From contig JARBCG010000091.1 in the NCBI GenBank assembly GCA_028803175.1, positions 1 through 5,421 of the forward strand: a stretch of 5,421 nt of DNA. Reading direction: 5' to 3'. The notes under the pieces are model-generated. The model saw nothing but the letters and a program-made list of their open reading frames with translations. It did not search any database and was not told where the DNA came from. This stretch comes from Wolbachia sp. (GTDB lineage Bacteria; Pseudomonadota; Alphaproteobacteria; Rickettsiales; Anaplasmataceae). How positions within the stretch are numbered: the stretch's first letter is position 1; the number at the start of each line of letters is the position of its first letter. The position numbers and the translations under genes are program-made. Of this stretch, positions 1-5,421 are shown one piece after another.

Positions 1-84
1 CTAATGATTTTAACATCGAGTTTTAAACTCATAATCTGCTTTACATGCGTTGTTTTTAACCACCAGCTTTACATGGTTGTATTT
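1..84 (+). repeat. Left copy of the framing inverted repeat
   Basis: This stretch matches the reverse complement of 5338-5421 almost throughout, with a few substitutions and 1-3 base indels. Shared blocks include CTAATGATTTTAACATC at the outer end, AAACTCATAATCTGCTTTAC (25-44) in the middle, and GGTTGTATTT at the inner end. The copy contains the odd palindrome GAGTTTTAAACTC at 18-30. It also contains two direct copies of GCTTTACATG at 38-47 and 66-75. No transposase lies beside it, and I do not recognise it as a named element. It could be one copy of a dispersed rickettsial repeat, a terminal inverted repeat of a composite unit, or a repeat at which an assembly contig stopped. Confidence 0.85.
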
Positions 85-223
85 TATTATTAAAAAAATA
101 AGTTTAAAATTAAACGTTCTTGTCATAGATTACCAATCATATTGTTTAAAGGGCAAAAAGCCCGGAATCTACTTTATCTGCTTTGTTGGTTAATCCATAA
201 TTGGCGTTAAAAATATTGAATAA
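85..223. other. Gene-free stretch between the repeat and the TPR remnant
   Basis: I see no convincing coding sequence here. The only structure is a short GGGC-AAAAA-GCCC hairpin at 151-163. Read on the minus strand it is followed by TTT, but the four-pair stem is too short to call a terminator. The missing N-terminal part of the following TPR gene should have lain here, and no recognisable trace of it remains. An in-frame TAA at 221-223 closes the frame of that gene on its upstream side. Confidence 0.5.
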
Positions 224-1061
224 AATCTCAGCGCACTTCTTCCACAAGCACAAGCTTTAGCAAGCAAGTCAATATATTTGCAGATCTTATCTCAGATTGC
301 GCTATCACAAGCGATGCAAAAGAAATTTGATCTAGTCCATAAAACTCTTGACAAAGCAGAAGCAAGTCTCACTTCAGATTATAAGCTTGCACAAGTGAGG
401 ATTTTTCTGGAGTGAGGACGTGTATTTCATTAATCTGACAACATTGATGAGGCATTACCGCTATTTAAGAGGTCATACGAACTAAGTAGAAAACACGCAT
501 TTGATTTTCATACCGTTAATGCTGCTCATGTGGTTGCTATTGTAGAAAAAAGTGTCAACGAAAAAATTGTGTGGAATAAAAAGTCAATTGATCTTGCACA
601 AAAAACACAAGATAACAGAGCATACGCATGGTTGGGAGCACTCTATAACAATTTAGCACGGAAATGTATTGAAGCTGAGCAATATAGCGAGGTACATTCT
701 GCCTTAAAACAATCCAAAAAATTTGGAGAAGATAGAAGATAGAGGTGACGTTATTATTGTCCGTGGAGCAAAGTGGGGTATTGTACGTAGCTTACGTTTA
801 CTTAACCGTCTGAATGAAGCTCTGAATGTTCAGCTCGCTCTTCTTGAAGAATATGAGACAATTGCTAAAAAAGGTGAGCTACCTGTTGTGTTGATAGTAG
901 CTGGACGTTTATTGGTCTACGAAGAATTGGCTGAAATTCACCTTGCTCACACGAAAAAATATGCTACACTTGCCTGTCAAGATCTATCAAAGGATCCGTG
1001 ATGTATTAAGCTGATGCCAGAAGGATTAGAAAAAATGAAACGGTTAGGAATACATAAGTGA
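224..1061 (+). pseudogene. Tetratricopeptide-repeat protein, degraded remnant
   Basis: Three-frame reading gives a continuous TPR-like protein of about 277 codons once its lesions are ignored. It begins near NLSALLPQAQALA and ends with EGLEKMKRLGIHK and a stop at 1059-1061. TPR helices are visible in AYAWLGALYNNLARKCIEAE, with the typical W, LG, Y and NNL/A spacing, and again in LRLLNRLNEALNVQLALLEE and VYEELAEIHLAH. Such proteins are all-helical scaffolds for protein-protein contacts; the partner is unknown. Four lesions are visible. TGA at 413-415 probably replaces an Arg codon, and TAA at 431-433 probably replaces a Ser codon. A 7 bp duplication at 728-741 shifts the frame by +1. TGA at 999-1001 probably replaces a Trp codon. 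No start codon or signal peptide is left at the 5' end. The mix of stops and a duplication shows real decay rather than sequencing noise. Confidence 0.8.
728..741 (+). repeat. 7 bp tandem duplication causing the TPR frameshift
   Basis: GAAGATA occurs twice in tandem, at 728-734 and 735-741. With both copies, the upstream frame runs into TAG at 740-742. Removing one copy restores the reading G-E-D-R-G-D-V straight into the downstream TPR frame. Slipped-strand replication is the likely cause. Confidence 0.85.
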
Positions 1062-1123
1062 ATTCCTGGTAAATAAGGAAGATGAAGAATTAAATAGAAA
1101 TTTAACTTTTATTTTGGCACATC

Positions 1124-1608
1124 ATGAAATTTTTATATAAACTAATATCAACTTGGTGGCTGTCTGGCACAGTAAAGAAAATGCCAGGTACTGTAGGAAG
1201 TCTAGCTTCTTTCCCACTTATTCCCATTGTGCTTAGTAATGAAATTTTGGGTGCAGCAATTGTTTTTTTTTGTTCTTAATTGGACTGTGGTCCACGGACA
1301 ATTATATAAAATATTATCAAACTTCACACGACCCAAAAGAAGTTGTTATTGATGAAGTAGTTGGTCAGCTACTAACAATATTTTTAACTGCAATATTATT
1401 GAATAGTAAAGAGATCAATTATTCTTTATTATTGTTGTGCTTTTTTTCCTTTAGGTTTTTTGATATAATAAAAACGTGGCCTATAAATGTAATTGATAAA
1501 AATACTAAAGGTTCTTTAGGCGTTATGTTAGATGACATCGTTGCCTCCATATTCGTTTGTATTCTTACAACGGCCTTTTGTTGTTTATTTTCGGTGTATG
1601 CAGGATAA
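1124..1608 (+). pseudogene. pgpA: Phosphatidylglycerophosphatase A, one frame break at a T9 run
   Basis: PgpA removes phosphate from phosphatidylglycerophosphate at the inner membrane, the last step in phosphatidylglycerol synthesis. The ATG at 1124 opens MKFLYKLISTWWLSGTVKKM, followed by the family's PGTVGSLAS motif (residues 21-29). Reading continues to a run of nine T at 1263-1271 and then hits TAA at 1277-1279. The rest of the protein follows in the -1 frame. It contains HDPKEVVIDEVVGQ, FRFFDIIKTWPINVID and GSLGVMLDDIVAS, the acidic and FRFFDI signature regions of PgpA, and ends at TAA 1606-1608. With ten T the gene would encode 161 residues, a normal family length, with membrane helices in the middle and at the C-terminus. 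All conserved motifs survive, so the break is recent, bridged by polymerase slippage, or a homopolymer sequencing error. No clear ribosome binding site precedes the ATG. The 3' end overlaps the next gene by 11 bp, suggesting an operon. Confidence 0.85.
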
Positions 1609-2377
1609 AGGAATCTATTATTCAAGTTTAATTACTCAGAATCTACAAAATTATATACTCTACACAGCAAATTTATCTAAATGGGAAATACATGATAAAT
1701 GTGATAACGCTATATTTACAATAAATGGTACAAAAGAATCGTTATTTAACTTTGTGTTTCTTAAAAATCACTGTATTGAATTATCCATACAAAAAACTTT
1801 AGATTATCTTAGAGTAAGGGATGTAGAAGCAACATGGGTAATAGATTCACATATGAAAATAAGAGATACTTTAGCAAAACATGAAATAAAACATGTAAGT
1901 ACACCAAAAAAGGCTTTGCTTAATATGAAAAATTACTTTTTACCAGCCGATATTATGCCAAATTTGAAATTGAAGATAATCGATAGTAATCAACTCTTAG
2001 AGCAATTAGATTTATATACTTCTAAAATCTTTTATCATGATATTGGTATTGTCAGTACATTTTTTCGTGGGTTATCAGATTATAATTATGAAAATTCAGG
2101 ATTAAGATTTTTTCTTGTAATGTTAAATGATGAGGTTGTTGGAACATGCGGTATTTATATTCAAGACGGTGTTGCTGGTTTTTATAGTGATGGGGTTTTA
2201 CCGATTTATAGAAATCAGGGAGTAGGCACTCAAATGGTTTTGGAAAGAATAAAAATGGCCCAACATCTCAAATGTAAATATATAGTAGCACATTGTATGA
2301 AGCCTTCTGTAAACCTCTATAAGAGATTGGGTTTTAAGATGATAGGCAACCTTTACTTGTATACCTCCCAAGCATAG
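1598..2377 (+). CDS. GNAT-family N-acetyltransferase with an N-terminal extension
   Basis: This intact 259-residue protein carries a C-terminal Gcn5-related acetyltransferase fold. The acetyl-CoA pyrophosphate loop is RNQGVGT (residues 205-211), preceded by the strand GVAGFYSDGVLP (191-202). The closing motif PSVNLYKRLGF (236-246) holds Tyr241, a plausible general acid. Strands FFLVMLNDEVVGTCGIYI (171-188) build the sheet core. The first ~120 residues look like a separate N-terminal domain, as in two-domain GNAT proteins that modify amines or amino acids; the substrate cannot be read from the sequence. I chose the ATG at 1598 because it overlaps the pgpA stop by only 11 bp, which fits translational coupling. 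An upstream in-frame ATG at 1532 would lie deep inside the conserved pgpA coding region. No strong ribosome binding site precedes 1598. Codon use is AT-rich like its neighbours. Confidence 0.85.
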   Translation: MQDKGIYYSSLITQNLQNYILYTANLSKWEIHDKCDNAIFTINGTKESLFNFVFLKNHCIELSIQKTLDYLRVRDVEATWVIDSHMKIRDTLAKHEIKHVSTPKKALLNMKNYFLPADIMPNLKLKIIDSNQLLEQLDLYTSKIFYHDIGIVSTFFRGLSDYNYENSGLRFFLVMLNDEVVGTCGIYIQDGVAGFYSDGVLPIYRNQGVGTQMVLERIKMAQHLKCKYIVAHCMKPSVNLYKRLGFKMIGNLYLYTSQA

Positions 2378-2432
2378 TTTATATATAACCCTGCTGATAA
2401 TTACAAGTTTTTACATCTATTTTAAGAGTACC

Positions 2433-3567
2433 ATGTTTTTTTTATATGAAGTAGTTTTAATATTAATTCTAGTATTACTTTTTCTTTCCTATTCTAAATT
2501 AAAAATTAGTAACAAAATCAAAAACTTACAACATCAAAATGTTATCATTAACAATCTAATTGATACTATGGATGATGGATTTTATGTATTGGATGCAAAG
2601 AAACATATAGAAAAATTTTCTCCTAATCTACTAATTTTACTTAATACTGTTTTTTACTCACTTAATGAGTTTGTAAATTTTTTTGAACAATCAGAAGATT
2701 TAATTAAAATTTTGCTGAAGCAAAGGAAATAAACAAACCCTTTACTCTAGAACTAAAAGCAAAAGATAGTGAAGTTTATTGCATATGCTATGGTAGAAGT
2801 ATAATAGATAATTCTAATAATGTGATTGGCGCATTATTATGGATAAGAAATATTTCTGATTATAAGATAAAAGCTAACGAACTCGAATTAGAAAATAAAA
2901 AGCTTATACAAGAAGTGGAAAGTTATAAAAATATTTTTGATTCTTTACCGTACCCAATACTAAAATATAATAAGCATAGAAAGGTGAAATTTTACAACTT
3001 GTTTTATGACAAACATATAAATCATTCTCAGAGACTGGCTATCACCAACAGTGTTTATAACGCCAAATTAGGAAAACATGTTACAATTTGCAAGAATAAA
3101 CGTAGGATTTTCAATTCTATGAAAGTTCCGGTACAAAACTCTTATACAATAGTTGTATATGGAAATGATATTAGCAATGCAGAAAAATTACATGCTGAAT
3201 TAAATGACTATTTAGCCACACAAAAAAATTACTTGAAGGACTACCAGTTGCTATAGCAATATACAGTAAAAATCAAAAGCTTAAATTTTATAATAATGCT
3301 TTTATAAAGGCTTTCCTATTCGATTCAAATTTTTTGGCATCTTATCCAACTTATAATGAACTTATGCTTTACCTTTTCGAATCCAAGAAGTTCCTAAATG
3401 AAGAGGATTTTCAAACCATTAGTAAACAAAAATACGAATTATTTAGAGGTTTACTTGGATCACACAATTACATATTGCATCTTACGAACGGGAAAATACT
3501 GAGAGTATTAAGGATACCTTATGCTTTAGAAGGTTTACTTTTTTCTTATGAGGAATGTAAAAAATAG
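2433..3567 (+). pseudogene. Multi-PAS sensor histidine kinase remnant, frame-broken and lacking its kinase domain
   Basis: The ATG at 2433, four bases after an AAGAG ribosome binding site (2424-2428), starts a protein with one N-terminal membrane helix (about residues 4-20). A short coiled coil and three PAS-like sensor domains follow. The PAS starts echo one another: TMDDGFYVLDAKKHIEKFSP, SLPYPILKYNKHRKVKFYN and GLPVAIAIYSKNQKLKFYN. A second coiled coil (YKIKANELELENKKLIQEVE) links PAS1 and PAS2. Two breaks interrupt the frame, each explained by one missing base: one in AAAATTTT at 2706-2713, the other at the A7 run 3222-3228. Repaired, it is about 378 residues. It stops right after PAS3 (LLFSYEECKK), so the HisKA dimerisation/phosphohistidine and HATPase regions expected next are absent. 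This architecture resembles alphaproteobacterial membrane PAS kinases of the PleC/DivL sort, an inference from domain order only. The 55 bp gap after the acetyltransferase gene suggests the same operon. Confidence 0.75.
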
Positions 3568-3651
3568 ACCTTCTATATAACCCATCTGATCTGTGTCAAA
3601 ATTTACTTTTGCTTCCAAATACATCAAATATTCTTCAGCACTGGCTGCCAT
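3535..3651 (-). other. Small open frame, possible truncated hypothetical gene
   Basis: A minus-strand ATG at 3651-3649 opens a 38-residue frame, MAASAEEYLMYLEAKVNFDT followed by DQMGYIEGLF and a tail FTFLIRKK. The same frame is open further upstream, to about 3723, reading KKKSSPQFICSKKFGRE without a start codon. The composition looks protein-like rather than random AT-rich translation. I do not recognise the family. The last eight residues are antisense to the end of the PAS-kinase remnant, so the original C-terminus was probably cut off by the deletion that removed the kinase domain. It lies downstream of sdhB on the same strand and could have been co-transcribed with it. It may equally be non-coding. 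Confidence 0.3.
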
Positions 3652-3706
3652 CTCTCTTCCGAACTTCTTACTACAAATAAATTGTGGAGAAGATTTTTTC
3701 TTAATT

Positions 3707-4495
3707 TCAACTTCCCTCCCTTTCTACCATAAGCTGCTTTATTTTCACTATTGCTTTTGCCGGATTGAGTCCCTTTGGACAAGTTTTTGTGCAATTCATT
3801 ATTGTATGGCAACGATATAATTTAAATGGATCATTTAAAGCATCAAGACGTTCATCAGTTTTGTTGTCACGGCTATCAACAACCCATCTATATGCCTGTA
3901 ACAATACTGCTGGCCCTAAAAATTTATCACTATTCCACCAATAACTTGGGCAGCCAGTAGAGCAGCAAGCACACAATATACAATCTGAAAAACCATCCAA
4001 TTTCTTTCTATCCTCAGGTGACTGAATATGTTCCTTGTTTGGAACTTCAGGTTCATCAGATTGTAGCCAAGGCTTAATTGATTTATATTGTTCATAAAAA
4101 TCACTCAAATCTGACACTAAATCTTTTATTACATACATGTGAGGTAATGGATATATTTTTATATCTCCTTTTATATCGTAAATAGACTTAGTACATGCAA
4201 GGATATTAGTCCCATCGATATTCATTGCGCATGATCCGCATATTCCTTCTCTGCAAGAACGTCTAAAAGTTAAAGTAGAATCTACCTCATCTTTTATTTT
4301 AATTAATGCATCAAGCACCATAGGACCGCAATTATCCATATCGATAAAAAATGTGTCTACTCTTGGATTTTTGTCATCATCAGCAGACCAACGATAAATT
4401 TGGAATCTTCTGATATTTTTTGCTCCAACAGAAACAGGAAAAATTTTACCTTTTTTGTTAATTTTAGAATTCTTCGGTAAAGAAAACTGTACCAT
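3707..4495 (-). CDS. sdhB: Succinate dehydrogenase iron-sulfur subunit
   Basis: SdhB passes electrons from the flavin of SdhA through three iron-sulfur clusters to ubiquinone in complex II, linking the TCA cycle to the respiratory chain at the inner face of the membrane. The 262-residue protein is complete. The [2Fe-2S] ligands are Cys81, 86, 89 and 101 (CREGICGSC, then C). The [4Fe-4S] ligands are Cys172, 175, 178 and 239. The [3Fe-4S] ligands are Cys182, 229 and 235. The last seven align with the E. coli ligands at a constant offset of 23 residues. Trp187 matches the E. coli tryptophan at the quinone site. The start ATG at 4495 follows AAAGG at 4508-4504 with eight bases between. The longer N-terminus relative to E. 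coli is usual for alphaproteobacteria. No other sdh gene is in the window; from memory, a separate sdhB is normal in Rickettsia. It converges on the PAS-kinase remnant. Confidence 0.97.
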   Translation of the reverse strand: MVQFSLPKNSKINKKGKIFPVSVGAKNIRRFQIYRWSADDDKNPRVDTFFIDMDNCGPMVLDALIKIKDEVDSTLTFRRSCREGICGSCAMNIDGTNILACTKSIYDIKGDIKIYPLPHMYVIKDLVSDLSDFYEQYKSIKPWLQSDEPEVPNKEHIQSPEDRKKLDGFSDCILCACCSTGCPSYWWNSDKFLGPAVLLQAYRWVVDSRDNKTDERLDALNDPFKLYRCHTIMNCTKTCPKGLNPAKAIVKIKQLMVEREGS

Positions 4496-4503
4496 GTTAC
4501 TTA

Positions 4504-4508
4504 CCTTT
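4504..4508 (-). promoter_or_regulatory. Ribosome binding site of sdhB
   Basis: AAAGG on the minus strand lies eight bases before the sdhB ATG. It supports the start at 4495. Confidence 0.6.
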
Positions 4509-4566
4509 TATTATCATGATATTGTAGCTAAAACATCTTAGGGTAACATATTTTGATATTCTCCAC

Positions 4567-4596
4567 TATATTTTTTGTTTTAAAATACCTTTGCAA
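4567..4596 (-). promoter_or_regulatory. Candidate sigma-70 promoter for sdhB
   Basis: On the minus strand, TTGCAA (4596-4591) is followed after 18 bases by AATATA (4572-4567), a weak -35/-10 pair about 70 bases before the sdhB start. The -35 lies inside the palindrome CTTTGCAAAG (4589-4598). In DNA this AT-rich such matches arise easily by chance, so this is only the best candidate in the 196 bp upstream gap. Confidence 0.25.
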
Positions 4597-4646
4597 AGCA
4601 AGATATTTTAATTGTCTATCATTAGATTATTTAAGCATGCTCTAGG

Positions 4647-4674
4647 TTTGTTATCATTAATAATGCCTAACAAA
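4647..4674. repeat. Nested inverted repeat (hairpin)
   Basis: TTTGTTA (4647-4653) pairs perfectly with TAACAAA (4668-4674). Inside it, CATTA (4655-4659) pairs with TAATG (4661-4665), separated only by one T on one side and CC on the other. The result is an extended AT-rich hairpin. It sits 18 bp past the end of the minus-strand pseudogene, where a terminator would be expected, but no T run follows on either strand. It could also be an operator or a repeat remnant. Confidence 0.45.
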
Positions 4675-4691
4675 TACTGTAAGTACCTGGT

Positions 4692-5307
4692 TTAACCTTC
4701 TGATATACTAACTGCATGGTTATAATCTTTAGCTGGTTGAAGAACAACTAAGAGATTTTTAATTACTTCTTGGTCTAATGTAGTAGGACTTTCCTTTGTA
4801 TATGAACACAGTATTTTTGGAATTTTGTTACCATTATCACTTAATAATAATAGTAGATTGAAATATATTTGACTGCACTTCCGCAAGATTAATTAGTTCT
4901 TTCGCTGGTCCATCATAAACAGAGTTTAATATTTCTTCAAACTCCTCTCTAATATCAAGTGCATGAGCTTGAGCTTCTTTGCAAGTCACAGAGATAAAAC
5001 TCCCTGCCTTTTGTCCTATTATTTTTTCAAATGCACTTGAAAATTTACCAGCTTTTCCCTTTACTTCACCTTCCAAAATCATGTGATACAAATTTAATTT
5101 TACTTTAAATTCCTTAACAAATTACCCAATAAACTGTTCTAATCTCTCATTAACTTCTAGATATTGTGATCTTGAACTAACTAGTCCAGAAGGACATAGT
5201 TGCTGATTATCAGCTCTTTTGTTTCTATTGTGTCCTGTTTCTGATTTAGTAAAAACTTGATCAAAAAATGAATCTTCTATAGCACGCTTTAAACTTCTTG
5301 CCTCTTC
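4692..5307 (-). pseudogene. Broken hypothetical gene of unrecognised family
   Basis: Reading the minus strand from 5307 gives EEARSLKRAIEDSFFDQVFT and continues to a TAA at 5124-5122. The same frame then resumes with FVKEFKVKLNLYHMILEGEV and runs to a stop at 4839-4837. Around 4845-4865, at an ATT-rich run, the coding frame shifts. It continues as LLSDNGNKIPKILCSYTKES and ends with YNHAVSISEG and a stop at 4694-4692. The three parts together make about 205 residues of charged, mostly helical, soluble-looking protein, with no signal peptide, membrane helix or catalytic motif I can name. No start codon is identifiable; the frame is closed by TAA at 5310-5308, about 28 bp from the right-hand repeat. 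The gene is either truncated by that repeat or too decayed upstream to follow. The middle piece alone could start at ATG 5082, but it would lack both flanks. Confidence 0.55.
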
Positions 5308-5337
5308 TTATTGTCGATCTTAGTGAATATTTTCATC

Positions 5338-5421
5338 AAATACAACCAGCTAAAGCTGGTAGTTTAAAAACGCATGTAAAGCAGATTATGAGTTTAAAAA
5401 CTTGATGTTAAAATCATTAGA
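5338..5421 (-). repeat. Right copy of the framing inverted repeat
   Basis: Its reverse complement matches 1-84 with a handful of differences. It contains a 6 bp stem hairpin ACCAGC-TAAA-GCTGGT at 5345-5360, which is degraded in the left copy. It also contains two direct copies of AGTTTAAAAAC at 5361-5371 and 5391-5401, giving an internal period of 30 bp. The match reaches the window edge, so the true end of the repeat is not seen. Confidence 0.85.

Noticed and set aside
1..84. CRISPR-like array because of the ~30 bp internal periodicity
   Set aside because: There are only two imperfect units with no spacers, and no cas genes are present.
151..163. GGGC-AAAAA-GCCC hairpin as a terminator
   Set aside because: The stem has only four pairs and the following T run is only three long, with no gene clearly ending there.
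1062..1123. Promoter or ribosome binding site for pgpA
   Set aside because: No convincing -35/-10 pair or properly spaced Shine-Dalgarno sequence could be distinguished from AT-rich background.
1532..1597. Upstream in-frame extension of the acetyltransferase to an ATG at 1532
   Set aside because: It would overlap 77 bp of the conserved PgpA C-terminus; the ATG at 1598 gives a natural 11 bp overlap.
1419..1625. Minus-strand 68-codon open frame
   Set aside because: It is antisense to the conserved PgpA C-terminal motifs and has no family-like features.
3593..3820. Plus-strand 75-codon open frame opposite the sdhB end
   Set aside because: Most of it is antisense to sdhB codons, its composition is poor, and it does not continue the kinase protein.
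3916..4104. Minus-strand 62-codon frame inside sdhB
   Set aside because: It is an out-of-frame shadow of the sdhB cysteine-rich region.
4727..4739. CTTTAGCTGGTTG shared with the right-hand repeat (minus strand, 5355-5343) as a third repeat copy
   Set aside because: Only 13 bases match and similarity stops on both sides; it lies in coding-like sequence of the pseudogene.

Overview
This is an AT-rich 5.4 kb window that looks like a decaying stretch of a Rickettsiales genome, most likely Rickettsia or a close relative. The evidence is the strongly AT-biased composition, an alphaproteobacterial-type SdhB standing apart from other sdh genes, a PgpA of the rickettsial kind, and several genes caught part-way through breakdown. 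The genus is an inference from remembered protein families and gene order; no search was run.

Layout. Both ends carry copies of one ~84 bp repeat in opposite orientation (1-84 and 5338-5421), so the window is framed by an inverted repeat. Inside the left copy lies a broken tetratricopeptide-repeat (TPR) gene (224-1061, +) with three in-frame stops and a frameshift caused by a 7 bp tandem duplication. Next on the + strand comes a likely operon: pgpA (1124-1608), interrupted once at a run of nine T; an intact GNAT acetyltransferase gene (1598-2377) overlapping the pgpA end by 11 bp; and the remains of a membrane-anchored multi-PAS sensor kinase (2433-3567), which has two 1-nt frame breaks and has lost its whole catalytic part. 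Convergent to these is intact sdhB (3707-4495, -), the iron-sulfur subunit of succinate dehydrogenase. A small minus-strand reading frame lies between the kinase remnant and sdhB. Upstream of sdhB are a modest promoter candidate, a hairpin, and a second broken minus-strand gene of unrecognised family (4692-5307).

Function. The two clearly intact genes are sdhB (TCA cycle and respiratory chain) and the GNAT gene. PgpA would make phosphatidylglycerol, and its break could be bridged by slippage or could be a homopolymer sequencing error. The kinase remnant may sense but cannot signal through a kinase domain. The TPR gene and the 4692-5307 gene are dead as read. I see no intact mobile element, defence system, CRISPR array, tRNA or rRNA. 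The points most worth a second look are the framing inverted repeat with its internal ~30 bp periodicity, and the three frame breaks in pgpA and the kinase that can each be explained by one missing base in or beside an A/T run.
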